DNA of 64,000 nucleotides, from positions 1-64,000 of the forward strand of contig NZ_CAJJWO010000023.1 of assembly GCF_905196875.1 (NCBI RefSeq), given 5' to 3'. This document shows, one piece after another, positions 8,418 to 18,039 of the stretch. A program made the translations under genes and the position numbers. The stretch comes from an uncultured Parabacteroides sp. Its GTDB lineage: Bacteria > Bacteroidota > Bacteroidia > Bacteroidales > Tannerellaceae. Positions within the stretch are counted from its first letter, which is position 1, and each line of letters starts with the position of its first letter. The notes below the pieces were generated by a model. That model was not told the origin of the DNA. It saw only the letters and a program-made list of their open reading frames with translations, and did not search any database.

Positions 8418-9635
8418 ATGAATATGAATAGACAAATGTTGAAAACTACTATTACCCAATTTAGGCAAATTGCGTTATTTGCAGTGGGAATGTCTTTATT
8501 AACCGCCTGTGGAAACAGTCAGAGTGGTATGAAATTAGGCGACAGCGAATATGCTGTTTTAGCTGTAAATTCGTCTTCCAGTAATCAGACAACCTCTTAT
8601 CCGGCAACTATCAGAGGTACGCAGGATATCGAGGTACGTCCTCAGGTGTCAGGGTTTATTGTTAAGTTGTGTGTAGATGAAGGGGCAACTGTCCGTAAAG
8701 GCCAGGCCCTGTTTGAGATCGATCCGACGCAGTATAAAGCCGCTTATAATCAGGCAAAAGCTGCTGTTGAAATGGCTCAGGCGAATGTCAGTACATTGGA
8801 ATTGACAGAGAAGAACAAGAAAGAGTTGTATAATAAGTCTATTATCAGTTCTTTTGAATATCAGACCGCTGTTAACCAGTTGGCATCGGCTAAAGCTACT
8901 TTGGCACAATCGGAAGCTTCAAAAGTGAGTGCAAAGCAGAATTTGGATTTTTGTACGGTTACCAGTCCTTCCAACGGAGTAGTTGGAACTTTCCCGTATC
9001 GTATTGGTAGTCTGGTCAGTCCGTCTATCTCTGATCCGATGACCACTGTATCAGAGATTGGAGAAGTATATGTTTATTTCTCAATGACGGAAAAGGAATT
9101 GCTGCAGCTGACTAAAGCCGGCGGTACCCTGAAAGAACAATTAGATAAGATGCCGGCTGTTCAGTTACAATTGGCAGACGGAACTATGCTGGAAGAGAAA
9201 GGAAAGATCGATGCAGTAAGTGGCGTGATCGACCAGTCTACCGGTTCCGTAAGTATGCGTGCCGTATTCCCTAATGACAAGAAAATATTGAGAAGCGGTG
9301 GTACGGGAAATGTCGTATTCCCTTATACAATGAATGATATCATTATGATCCCTCAGTCTGCTACGGTAGAAATTCAGGACAAGAAGTTTGTATATGTACT
9401 GCAGTCTGATAATACGATCAAGAATACGGAAATTCAGATATCTCCTTTGAGCGACGGGCAGATTTATCTGGTGACCGGAGGATTGAAGGCAGGCGACAAG
9501 ATTGTTGTCGAAGGTGTCCAGAGCCTGCATGACGGCCAGGAAATCAAACCGATCACTAAAAGTGAACAAGCTGAAAAATTCCAGCAGGCGATGAAAGATC
9601 AGAGCGAAGGAAATTTAAAAACAGCTTTTAATTAA
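8418..9635 (+). CDS. RND efflux periplasmic adaptor lipoprotein (AcrA/MexA type)
   Basis: 405 residues. The signal peptide ends in the lipobox LTAC (Cys31), so it is probably anchored by lipid. The order is a lipoyl/beta-barrel N-terminal part (IEVRPQVSGFIVKLCVDEG), a coiled-coil hairpin (about 110-180, rich in Ala, Gln, Lys), a return lipoyl segment and a membrane-proximal domain to about 385. It links the inner-membrane pump to the outer-membrane channel. It is first in a four-gene unit (60, 11 and 24-base gaps), so the whole tripartite pump is made together. Substrate range cannot be read from sequence. Confidence 0.94.
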   Translation: MNMNRQMLKTTITQFRQIALFAVGMSLLTACGNSQSGMKLGDSEYAVLAVNSSSSNQTTSYPATIRGTQDIEVRPQVSGFIVKLCVDEGATVRKGQALFEIDPTQYKAAYNQAKAAVEMAQANVSTLELTEKNKKELYNKSIISSFEYQTAVNQLASAKATLAQSEASKVSAKQNLDFCTVTSPSNGVVGTFPYRIGSLVSPSISDPMTTVSEIGEVYVYFSMTEKELLQLTKAGGTLKEQLDKMPAVQLQLADGTMLEEKGKIDAVSGVIDQSTGSVSMRAVFPNDKKILRSGGTGNVVFPYTMNDIIMIPQSATVEIQDKKFVYVLQSDNTIKNTEIQISPLSDGQIYLVTGGLKAGDKIVVEGVQSLHDGQEIKPITKSEQAEKFQQAMKDQSEGNLKTAFN

Positions 9636-9695
9636 TTAGAGGTATAGAAAGGATTAGGTTTTGCCTGATTATTTCCGTATATAAAAAAGTAAAAT

Positions 9696-12600
9696 ATGAA
9701 ATTAGATAGATTTATTAACCGTCCGGTGCTTTCAACGGTGATCTCCATCCTGATTGTCATCCTGGGTATATTAGGTTTGCTCACACTGCCTGTAACCCAA
9801 TATCCGGACATTGCACCTCCTACCGTTTCGGTACGAGCCACTTATACAGGAGCTAATGCGCAGACTGTATTGAATAGTGTGATTGCACCTTTGGAAGACC
9901 AGATAAACGGGGTTGAGAACATGATGTACATGACCTCAAATGCCTCTAATAATGGTTCTGCCGATATCTCGATATATTTCAAACAAGGAACAAACCCCGA
10001 TATGGCGGCTGTCAATGTGCAGAACCGTGTATCTATGGCTCAAGGTCTGTTGCCCGCCGAAGTAACGAAAGTCGGTGTGACGACTCAGAAACGTCAGAAC
10101 TCCATGTTGATCGTTTTCGCCGTTTATGATGCCGAAGACCGTTACGATCAGAAGTTCCTTGAAAACTATGCAAAGATCAACCTGATCCCGGAAGTACAGC
10201 GTGTTCCGGGTGTGGGTGATGCCAACGTGTTGGGTACCGACTACTCTATGCGTATCTGGTTGAAACCGGATGTGATGGCACAATACAAACTTGTTCCTAA
10301 CGATGTTTCGAATGTATTGGCTGAACAGAACGTGGAAGCAGCTCCGGGTTCTTTCGGTGAACAGGGAAATCAGACATTCCAGTACACCATCCGTTACAAA
10401 GGACGTTTGCAGACGGCTGACGAGTTCGAAAATATTGTTGTAAAAGCTCTTGCTGACGGTGAAGTGCTTCGCCTGAAAGATATCGCAGATATTGAACTGG
10501 GACGTTTGACTTACAACTTTGTCAATAAAGTAAACGGACATAGCGCCGTTACCTGTATCGTATACCAGATGCCTGGAACGAATGCTACGGAGACTATCAA
10601 CGAAATTCAGGATCTGTTGGTAAAATCAGAAAAGACGATGCCGCCGGGAATGAAGGTGGAAGTCTCCATGAATGCCAACGACTTCTTGTATGCTTCTATC
10701 CATGAAGTATTGAAGACCTTGCTCGAGGCATTTATCCTGGTGTTTATTGTTGTTTATATCTTCCTGCAGGATTTGCGTTCGACCTTGATCCCGGCTATTG
10801 CTATTCCGGTGGCCCTGATCGGTACCTTCTTCCTGTTATCATTGATCGGATTCAGTGTAAACTTGCTGACACTTTGTGCGATGGTGCTTGCCATTGCGAT
10901 TGTGGTCGATGATGCGATTATCGTCGTCGAGGGGGTCCATGCCAAGTTGGACCAGGGTTATAAATCGGCGAAGCAGGCATCTATCGATGCGATGAGTGAA
11001 CTTGGCGGTGCTATTGTTTCCATTACATTGGTGATGATGTCCGTGTTTATCCCTGTAAGTTTCATGGGAGGTACGGCCGGTATATTCTACCGCCAGTTTG
11101 GTGTGACAATGGCTATTGCGATCGGTCTGTCGGCGTTGAATGCCTTGACATTGAGTCCGGCACTGTGTTCTATCTTCCTGAAACCTCATGATGAACATGG
11201 CGAAAAGAAATCTACTTTTGTATCCCGTTTCCATACTTCTTTCAATGTGGCATACGATTCATTATTGAAGAGTTATAAGAAACGAGTTTTATTCTTTATA
11301 CAGAAAAAATGGCTGGCATTCGGTACGGTAGTTGCTTCTATTGCCTTGTTGATTTTCTTCATGCAGGTAACGCCGACCGGTATGGTGCCGAATGAAGATA
11401 CAGGTACCATTATGGGTGCAGTGACATTACCTCCGGGTACTTCACAGGAACGTACACAGGAAATCATGGAACGTGTAGATAGCCTGATCGCTTCTGACCC
11501 GGCCGTTAAATCACGTACAGCCATTACCGGTTTCAGCTTTATCGGTGGTCAGGGACCGTCTTACGGTTCATTCATCTTGAAGTTGAAAGATTGGGATGAA
11601 CGTTCGATGACACAAAGTGCCGAAGTTGTTTACGCCAGTTTGTTCATGCGTGCCCAGAAAGTAGTGAAGGATGCGCAGGTATTGTTCTTTACTCCGCCTA
11701 TGATCCCGGGTTATTCGGCATCCAGCGATATCGAGTTGAACATGCAGGATAAAACCGGTGGTAGCCTCGACAGATTCTTTACCGTTTCCAAAGATTATAT
11801 GGCAGCATTAACAAACCGTCCGGAAATCAAATCGGCACAGACTACTTTTAACCCGAACTTCCCGCAATACATGATCGATATCGATGCGGCAGCCTGTAAG
11901 AAAGTAGGCATCAGTCCGAGTGATATTCTTATGACCCTGCAAGGTTACTATGGTGGTTTGTATGCTTCCAACTTCAACCGTTTTGGTAAGATGTATCGTG
12001 TAATGGTGCAGGCCGATCCTTCCATGAGAGCCAATATGGAATCGTTGAAGAATATCAAGGTAAGAAACGGAAACGAAATGGCTCCGATCTCCCAGTTCAT
12101 TACGATCGAGAAAGTGTACGGGCCGGATATCATCAGCCGTTTCAATATGTATACCTCTTTGAAAGTGATGGTTGCTCCGGCTGAAGGATTTACCAGCGGC
12201 CAAGCATTGAAAGCGATCGAAGAAGTGGCAAGCACAACGCTTCCTGCCGGTTTCGGTTATGAATTGGGAGGTATGGCACGTGAAGAGGCAGAGACAAGCG
12301 GTAGTACGACCGGGTTGATCTTTATCCTTTGTTTCGTGTTCGTCTACCTGTTGTTGAGTGCACAGTATGAAAGTTATATTCTTCCGTTGGCTGTAATGCT
12401 TTCAATTCCGTTTGGTTTGATGGGTAGCTTCCTGTTTGTACAAGGTTGGGCTGCTTTAGGAAGCATTCCGGCGTTGAAGATGATTCTGGGAACGATGTCG
12501 AACAACATTTATATGCAGATCGCATTGATCATGTTGATGGGGCTGTTGGCAAAGAACGCAATTTTGATCGTAGAGTTCGCCCTCGAACGTCGCCGTATGG

Positions 12601-12911
12601 GTATGAGTATTACCTGGGCTGCCGTATTGGGAGCTGCCGCCCGTTTGCGTCCTATCCTGATGACCTCTCTGGCGATGGTAGTCGGTTTGTTGCCGATGAT
12701 GTTCGCCTTCGGTGTAGGTGCACATGGTAACCGTACGTTGGGTACTGCCGCTATCGGTGGTATGTTTGTCGGTATGGTCTTCCAGCTCCTCATCGTTCCG
12801 GCACTGTTCGTAGTCTTCCAGTATTTACAGGAAAGACTTAAACCGATCGAGTGGGAAGATCTGGATAACAGCGATTTGAATACGGAAATAGAACAGTACG
12901 CTAAAAAATAA
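9696..12911 (+). CDS. RND multidrug efflux transporter, HAE1 family (AcrB/MexB type)
   Basis: 1071 residues, full length for AcrB-like pumps. It starts with the typical FINRPVLSTVISILIVILG first membrane helix; a large periplasmic loop follows, then helices 2-6 around residues 340-500, a second helix 7 near 545 with its loop, and helices 8-12 to about 1040. The proton-relay acidic pair is seen in VVDDAIIVVEG of helix 4. It exports lipophilic compounds driven by protons and works as a trimer (family knowledge). It follows the adaptor by 60 bases and precedes the outer-membrane factor by 11. Codon use is like the neighbours, so there is no sign of recent transfer. Confidence 0.96.
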   Translation: MKLDRFINRPVLSTVISILIVILGILGLLTLPVTQYPDIAPPTVSVRATYTGANAQTVLNSVIAPLEDQINGVENMMYMTSNASNNGSADISIYFKQGTNPDMAAVNVQNRVSMAQGLLPAEVTKVGVTTQKRQNSMLIVFAVYDAEDRYDQKFLENYAKINLIPEVQRVPGVGDANVLGTDYSMRIWLKPDVMAQYKLVPNDVSNVLAEQNVEAAPGSFGEQGNQTFQYTIRYKGRLQTADEFENIVVKALADGEVLRLKDIADIELGRLTYNFVNKVNGHSAVTCIVYQMPGTNATETINEIQDLLVKSEKTMPPGMKVEVSMNANDFLYASIHEVLKTLLEAFILVFIVVYIFLQDLRSTLIPAIAIPVALIGTFFLLSLIGFSVNLLTLCAMVLAIAIVVDDAIIVVEGVHAKLDQGYKSAKQASIDAMSELGGAIVSITLVMMSVFIPVSFMGGTAGIFYRQFGVTMAIAIGLSALNALTLSPALCSIFLKPHDEHGEKKSTFVSRFHTSFNVAYDSLLKSYKKRVLFFIQKKWLAFGTVVASIALLIFFMQVTPTGMVPNEDTGTIMGAVTLPPGTSQERTQEIMERVDSLIASDPAVKSRTAITGFSFIGGQGPSYGSFILKLKDWDERSMTQSAEVVYASLFMRAQKVVKDAQVLFFTPPMIPGYSASSDIELNMQDKTGGSLDRFFTVSKDYMAALTNRPEIKSAQTTFNPNFPQYMIDIDAAACKKVGISPSDILMTLQGYYGGLYASNFNRFGKMYRVMVQADPSMRANMESLKNIKVRNGNEMAPISQFITIEKVYGPDIISRFNMYTSLKVMVAPAEGFTSGQALKAIEEVASTTLPAGFGYELGGMAREEAETSGSTTGLIFILCFVFVYLLLSAQYESYILPLAVMLSIPFGLMGSFLFVQGWAALGSIPALKMILGTMSNNIYMQIALIMLMGLLAKNAILIVEFALERRRMGMSITWAAVLGAAARLRPILMTSLAMVVGLLPMMFAFGVGAHGNRTLGTAAIGGMFVGMVFQLLIVPALFVVFQYLQERLKPIEWEDLDNSDLNTEIEQYAKK

Positions 12912-12922
12912 GTGAGAAGATA

Positions 12923-14308
12923 ATGAAGAAGAAACAAATTATATATATGATGTGTGCAACCGCTCTATTGAGCAGTTGCCATATCTATAAAGCATACGAC
13001 CGTCCGGATACGATTAGTACAGACGACATCTATCGCGATCCGGTATCGGCTACCGAGACACTAGCAGCAGATACGACGAATATGGGAAATATACCCTGGA
13101 AGGATATTTTTCGTGATCCTAAACTGCAGGTGTTGATTGAAGAAGGTTTGGCTAATAATGTAGATATGCAGGCAGCCGTTCTCCGTGTGGAAGAAGCGAA
13201 AGCGTTGCTTACTTCTGCGCGTCTGTCGTTCCTGCCGTCGCTGAACCTTGCCCCGCAAGGATCTGCTACAACAATCGGAAGTTCCAGCTATGCCAAGGCA
13301 TATACTTTGCCTGCGGCAGCAAGTTGGGAGGTTGACTTGTTCGGTAAGTTGCTCAATGCGAGTCGCGACCAGAAAACAATCTATCTGCAAAGCCAGTATT
13401 CGCAGCAGGCAGTACGTTCCCAGTTGATCAGCGGTATTGCCAACTCTTACTTTACTTTGCTGATGCTCGACCGTCAGGTAGAAATCACTACTGAAACTGT
13501 CGATATCTATAAAGAAAATGTACGCGCGATGGAGGCAATGAAAGAGGCCGGTATGACTACCGAAGCTGCCGTTGTCCAGATGAAAGCCGTATACCATCAG
13601 GTATCCTCGTCACTGATTAACCTGAAACGTCAGGTTCGTGAAGTAGAAAACTCATTGTCGGTACTGTTAGCAAAAGCACCGCAGCAGATCGAGCGTGGAA
13701 GACTGGAAGATCAATATATTCCGGATGAACTGATGGCCGGTGTTCCTTTGCAGTTGCTGGAAAACCGACCGGACGTGAAGATCGCAGAAATGTCGCTTGC
13801 AAGCGCTTATTATACGACAAACAAAGCCCGTGCTGCTTTCTATCCGGGACTGAACATTACGGCAACAGCCGGTTGGACAAACGGTTCGGGTATCACAGTA
13901 TCCAATCCGGGACAATTCATGTTTCAGGCATTGGCCTCTCTGGCACAGCCTATCTTCAACAACGGCAAGCTGATGGCTAACCTGAAAGTGTCGAAAGCAG
14001 AAGAGAAGATTGCCCAGATGAATTATCAGCAGAAAATTCTGGAAGCCGGCAAGGAGGTAAGTAATGCACTGCATCTGTATGATGCAACCAATAAGATGCT
14101 GGCTCAGGATAAGGAGCAGATCGAGCAATTGGAAAAGGCGGTAGAATATACAAAAGCCCTATTCCAGTCAGCCCAGTCCACTTATCTGGAGATTTTATCG
14201 GCTCAGCAGAGCCTGCTCAGTGCACAATTGACAGAAGTATCCGACAACGTTCAGCGTATGCAGGCTGTTATCAATCTGTATAGTGCTGTCGGTGGAGGAA
14301 GAGAGTAA
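12923..14308 (+). CDS. Outer-membrane efflux lipoprotein, OprM/NodT type
   Basis: 461 residues. The signal peptide has a lipobox LSSC (Cys19). Two repeated OEP domains with long helices (about 60-240 and 265-455) are expected to trimerise into the TolC-like channel. WEVDLFGKLLNASRDQ is the family signature, as is the later NNGKLMANL region. It starts 11 bases after the pump gene, so translation may be coupled. It completes the tripartite efflux system. Confidence 0.94.
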   Translation: MKKKQIIYMMCATALLSSCHIYKAYDRPDTISTDDIYRDPVSATETLAADTTNMGNIPWKDIFRDPKLQVLIEEGLANNVDMQAAVLRVEEAKALLTSARLSFLPSLNLAPQGSATTIGSSSYAKAYTLPAAASWEVDLFGKLLNASRDQKTIYLQSQYSQQAVRSQLISGIANSYFTLLMLDRQVEITTETVDIYKENVRAMEAMKEAGMTTEAAVVQMKAVYHQVSSSLINLKRQVREVENSLSVLLAKAPQQIERGRLEDQYIPDELMAGVPLQLLENRPDVKIAEMSLASAYYTTNKARAAFYPGLNITATAGWTNGSGITVSNPGQFMFQALASLAQPIFNNGKLMANLKVSKAEEKIAQMNYQQKILEAGKEVSNALHLYDATNKMLAQDKEQIEQLEKAVEYTKALFQSAQSTYLEILSAQQSLLSAQLTEVSDNVQRMQAVINLYSAVGGGRE

Positions 14309-14332
14309 TAACCATTAAAACTTTAGATTATT

Positions 14333-15103
14333 ATGATTAGTCCGTTAGCTTATGTAGATGCCGGGGCCAAACTGGGAGCGAACGTAACTGTTCATCCTTT
14401 TGCCTACATCGATAAAAATGTAGAGATCGGTGATGGTTGCGAGATCATGCCTCATGCCAGCATCATGAGTGGTGCACGTTTAGGTAAGAACAATCGCGTG
14501 TTCAACGGGGCAGTGATTGCAGCAGAGCCTCAGGATTTCAAATATAAGGGTGACATTACGCTGGTTGTTATCGGCGATGACAATGTGATCCGTGAAAATG
14601 TTGTGATTAACCGTGCTACGAATCCGGAAGGACAGACAGTGATCGGTAATGGTTGTTTCCTGCACGAAGGCGTACATGTTTCGCATGATACCCATGTCGG
14701 CAACCATTGCGTATTCGGCTATGGTAGTAAGATTTCCGGCAACTGTTTCTTTGAAGATTATTCGATCTTCGGAGGTAACGTGCTGGCAAGTCAGGGAAGC
14801 CGTGTCGGAACCTGGTCGATGGTGCAGACCGGTTGCCGTTTCCGCAAGGATGTTCCTCCTTATATCGTGGCAGCTTTAGAGCCGACTTCTTATTATGGAG
14901 TTAACTCCGTAATCCTGTCACATCAGGGAGTAAGTGAAAAGATCATTAAGCATATCAGCCATGCTTATCGTATCATCTACCAGGGCAATACAAGTATTTT
15001 CGATGCCTTGCTGATGATTAAGGATCAGGTTCCGATGAGCGATGAGATCCAGCATATTATTGATTTTATCAATGACTCGAAACTGGGAATTATCGGAAGA
15101 TAA
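14333..15103 (+). CDS. LpxA-like UDP-GlcNAc O-acyltransferase, divergent
   Basis: 256 residues built of left-handed beta-helix hexapeptide repeats to about 185, then a helical tail. EPQDFKYKG and the HVSHD motif with His118/Asp119 match LpxA, which puts the first acyl chain on UDP-GlcNAc in lipid A synthesis. By eye the residues equal to E. coli His144 and His160 are Asn137 and a Ser/Gln position, and the usual HQFVRIG stretch reads SQGSRVG. The gene is the last of the RND operon, 24 bases after the outer-membrane factor, and not beside lpxD or lpxC/fabZ. It may be a paralogue with changed acceptor or chain specificity. The annotation as acyltransferase is firm; equality with housekeeping LpxA is not. 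Confidence 0.78.
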   Translation: MISPLAYVDAGAKLGANVTVHPFAYIDKNVEIGDGCEIMPHASIMSGARLGKNNRVFNGAVIAAEPQDFKYKGDITLVVIGDDNVIRENVVINRATNPEGQTVIGNGCFLHEGVHVSHDTHVGNHCVFGYGSKISGNCFFEDYSIFGGNVLASQGSRVGTWSMVQTGCRFRKDVPPYIVAALEPTSYYGVNSVILSHQGVSEKIIKHISHAYRIIYQGNTSIFDALLMIKDQVPMSDEIQHIIDFINDSKLGIIGR

Positions 15104-15123
15104 ATACTCGGTTAAATATATGA

Positions 15124-15157
15124 AAAGCGGAATCTTCAATTATGAAGGTTCCGCTTT
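15124..15157 (+). terminator. Terminator of the RND-lpxA operon
   Basis: AAAGCGGAA and TTCCGCTTT flank a shorter inner stem (CTTC with GAAG) and are followed by TCTTATT. It lies 20 bases after the lpxA-like stop. Confidence 0.85.
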
Positions 15158-15206
15158 CTTATTGTATTTCCGGTATGTAATGAAATGCTAATGCAGAGGT
15201 GGCGCT

Positions 15207-15333
15207 AATTTCCTCGTTAGGAAGCTCTAATTTCCTGCCGAGGAAATTAGAGTTCCCTGCCCGGGGAATTGCAGTTTCCTGCGGAGGGAACTGGAGTTTC
15301 CTGAGATGAAATTATCAGGAAACTAGAGTTTCC
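15207..15333. repeat. 22-bp dyad repeat array A (TTTCC-N6-GGAAA)
   Basis: TTTCCT-type cores start at 15209, 15231, 15253, 15275 and 15297, each exactly 22 bases apart. Each left arm is followed by a complementary GGAAA-type arm, giving 5-bp arms, 6-base centre and 6-base linker. In the third unit both arms change together (TTCCC with GGGAA). In the fifth the centre is 10 bases longer, and a last TTTCC at 15329 keeps the normal 12-base offset from the preceding AGGAAA. The array fills the convergent gap between the lpxA terminator and the DUF1080 gene. Confidence 0.85.
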
Positions 15334-15435
15334 ATGGGGCGATGCGTGTGTGCATGGCCTCATACCATGTGTATAGTACGCCGTTATCGGCATTCAGTTG
15401 TCGGAATATATCAGGCATTCTGTGAAAATGACGGA

Positions 15436-16173
15436 TTATTTCAGTTCTTTGATCTTAACGTTCTTGAAGTGAACTTCATCTCCATGATCCTGTAAAAGGA
15501 TATGGCCTTCCTCTGCTTCTCCGAAGGCGGGCCAATCGGCATATTTACTTCCGGCTACGAGCGCTCTCCACATTTGGTCGTTACGGTTGTATTCTACTAT
15601 CAGCATGCCGTTTAGCCAGTGTTCGATATGATTGCCTTTCACTACAATACGGGCGGTGTTGAATTCATTTTTCTTAAACGGTTTCTCCTGGCAGGCCGGG
15701 ATCAGGTCGTATAATGAGCCGACCGTGCGGTTCCCTTTTCTGCCCAATTTGGCATCCGGATGCTTGTCGTCGTCCAGGATCTGGAACTCGCAACCGATGG
15801 CCGATCCTTTTCCTTTATTCAGTTCCGGGTCGACGAAATATTTGATACCGCTATTGGCTCCTTCCGTGATCTTGAAGTCGGCAACCAGTTCGAAGTTTTT
15901 GTATGTTTTGATAGTGACGATATCGCCTCCGTTGCCCGACTCTTCTCCTTTGGCTTTCTCTACCACCAGTTCATCGCCGATGATAGTCCAGCCCTTTTGG
16001 GGAAATTCCTGCAATTTGGCACCGCGCCAGCCATTGGTTGTTTTTCCGTCCCAGAGAAGTTCCCAGCCTTCATTCTTTTCCTGGCCGGTCAATACGTTAT
16101 CTGCTTGTGCAAAAGCACTTACAGGAGCTAAAGTGCAACTCATCAGAGCTAAATAGATGAATCCTTTTTTCAT
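15436..16173 (-). CDS. DUF1080 / 3-keto-disaccharide hydrolase-fold secreted protein
   Basis: 245 residues with a signal peptide (cleavage near AFAQA, about residue 24). The body is a concanavalin-like beta-sandwich of the DUF1080 family, with the typical opening WELLWDGKTTNGWRG, then DFKITEGANSGIKYFV split in the middle of the domain, and HWLNG near the end. Some family members hydrolyse 3-keto-disaccharides. It is the last gene of a minus-strand locus sigma-FecR-SusC-SusD-DUF1080, so it probably acts in the periplasm on what the SusC/D pair imports. It is the only candidate carbohydrate enzyme in that locus. Confidence 0.88.
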   Translation of the reverse strand: MKKGFIYLALMSCTLAPVSAFAQADNVLTGQEKNEGWELLWDGKTTNGWRGAKLQEFPQKGWTIIGDELVVEKAKGEESGNGGDIVTIKTYKNFELVADFKITEGANSGIKYFVDPELNKGKGSAIGCEFQILDDDKHPDAKLGRKGNRTVGSLYDLIPACQEKPFKKNEFNTARIVVKGNHIEHWLNGMLIVEYNRNDQMWRALVAGSKYADWPAFGEAEEGHILLQDHGDEVHFKNVKIKELK

Positions 16174-16215
16174 GATAAATGAATTGTAAGTTTAATATTT
16201 AATTAAATGATCTTA

Positions 16216-18018
16216 TTAATAGTAACCTTCATTCTGCTCTTCACTGATCTCTCCGACTGGGTTCAGGCGGTCGATATGTTTCTGCGGGATCGGACGAAGT
16301 TTGTGATATGGTTTTATATGAATAGCTTCCGGATTATATTTCTTCACCCAATCATACAATAATTCGCAACGAACCAGATCTTCCCAACGATTTGTTTCTC
16401 CCAGCAATTCGCGTCCCCGTTCGTTGAGGATGAATGTGATAAAATCGTCTTTCAGGTCTGCCACCGTAACTTTCAGCTCCTCATAAGTACTTTTAGTATC
16501 GTTTGCGCCTCCTTCGAAAAGCCAGATTTGCTGTTCTTTCTGTTCTCCTTCAGCCCATGCGGCACGTTTACGGATCACATTGATGTATTCGGCAGCTTTA
16601 TCGAACTCGCCTTTGCGGCCTGCTGCTTCGGCTGCCAATAGATATGTTTCAGCCAGACGCATACGAACCCATTCGCGTGAACCCTTTTCTTCCGAAACAG
16701 AAGGACGGTTCGGGTCCAGATATTTGACCAATGACGGGAAATAACGGATCGAATGCATTTCACGGGGGAAGTAAGAATAAGTATAGTTGGCACGGAATTT
16801 ACGCATGTTATCGCTGTTGGATTCGAATCCGGTCTTTTCCATTGTGTAATAGATAGCCGTATCACCATGCTGGAACTTCAGTTTGCCGTCGATCTGTCCT
16901 TTGGATGGGTCCGGGTTGAAATAAACAGTACCATCATACGACAGCGGTCCCCATACGGGCAGCGTGTTTACGTTATTGGCATAATATACCCATTTAAAAC
17001 TTTTGTAAAAACGTGAATCGTGCAGACGGTCGAACAAGTTGTCCATCGTTTTCTTCGTTGCTACATGGCGACGATACGGACGGCCGTTTGCAATATCACG
17101 CAACATGCCTGGCTGGTCTTCATACCAGGACAGCCAGAATAGATGCTGTTTGTTTCCATCGCCGTTAAACATCGGTTCTGTCGTGAACTGTACGGCAAAT
17201 ACGACTTCCGAATTTCCCTGGTTACTGATATCCCACAGGGAAGAGAAGTTTTCCTGAAGGGAAAAGGCTCCGCTATTGATCACTTTTTCAGCATAATATA
17301 ACGTACTGTCCATGTCTGTTGTTTGCTGGCCGCGCTGGTCGTTGATAGCACTGCCCCTGGTCAGATAAACCTTCGACAATAAATGTGCGGCAGAATAGCA
17401 GGTGGCACGTCCTTTGGTCGCAACTTTTACCGGCAGATTTTCTGCGGCGTTGCGTAAATCGCTTATAATTAGATTATATATGTCGGCTATCGGAGCACGT
17501 TTGAAATTCGTACGGATATCGAAACTACCTTCAGTCACCAGCGGTATGCGTCCGAACTGTTGTACCAGGTCGAAATAAAGGTAAGCACGGATGAACTGCA
17601 TTTCTGCGTAACTCTGCGATTTCACATTTTCAAGCAAATCCTGTGAATCCAGAATTTTCTGCATGGCGATATTGGCATCACTGATCCCTTTATAGTGGTT
17701 CTCCCACATCTCATATAAAATACCGTCATCCGGATTCAGCTGTGTCGCATACTTGTTATATGATTCGCGGTGACTACCGTCTTCCCCTTCCGTGAACAGG
17801 TCCGTACCATGTTCGGTCAGGACATCAAAACGTTCACCTCCGACTCCCCAGCGAAGAAAGCCGTACGCGGCCGTAATGGCTGCATTTACTCCGGCTTCCG
17901 TTTCGTAATAGTCGTACGACATTACCGGAGCATCATCTTCACTTAACCAACTGCTGCAACCTGACGTAGAGAGTGTCAAGCCTGCCAGCATATAGTAATA
18001 TATAGATTTCATTTTCAT
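16216..18018 (-). CDS. SusD/RagB-family nutrient-binding lipoprotein
   Basis: 600 residues with signal peptide and lipobox TSGC (Cys21). TPR-rich SusD fold: the YLFDLVQQFGRIPLV-type region (about 165-180) and the C-terminal RGRELLGETNRWEDLVR (about 535-555) are SusD hallmarks. It sits on the cell surface as the lid of the SusC transporter encoded 21 bases upstream. The ligand is unknown; neither a glycan name nor a glycoside hydrolase can be tied to it here. Confidence 0.94.
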   Translation of the reverse strand: MKMKSIYYYMLAGLTLSTSGCSSWLSEDDAPVMSYDYYETEAGVNAAITAAYGFLRWGVGGERFDVLTEHGTDLFTEGEDGSHRESYNKYATQLNPDDGILYEMWENHYKGISDANIAMQKILDSQDLLENVKSQSYAEMQFIRAYLYFDLVQQFGRIPLVTEGSFDIRTNFKRAPIADIYNLIISDLRNAAENLPVKVATKGRATCYSAAHLLSKVYLTRGSAINDQRGQQTTDMDSTLYYAEKVINSGAFSLQENFSSLWDISNQGNSEVVFAVQFTTEPMFNGDGNKQHLFWLSWYEDQPGMLRDIANGRPYRRHVATKKTMDNLFDRLHDSRFYKSFKWVYYANNVNTLPVWGPLSYDGTVYFNPDPSKGQIDGKLKFQHGDTAIYYTMEKTGFESNSDNMRKFRANYTYSYFPREMHSIRYFPSLVKYLDPNRPSVSEEKGSREWVRMRLAETYLLAAEAAGRKGEFDKAAEYINVIRKRAAWAEGEQKEQQIWLFEGGANDTKSTYEELKVTVADLKDDFITFILNERGRELLGETNRWEDLVRCELLYDWVKKYNPEAIHIKPYHKLRPIPQKHIDRLNPVGEISEEQNEGYY

Positions 18019-18039
18019 TCTTTATTTATAAGGTTAAAA

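Noticed and set aside
9936..10541. 201-codon open frame on the minus strand
   Set aside because: Entirely antisense to the RND pump gene, which is intact and well conserved.
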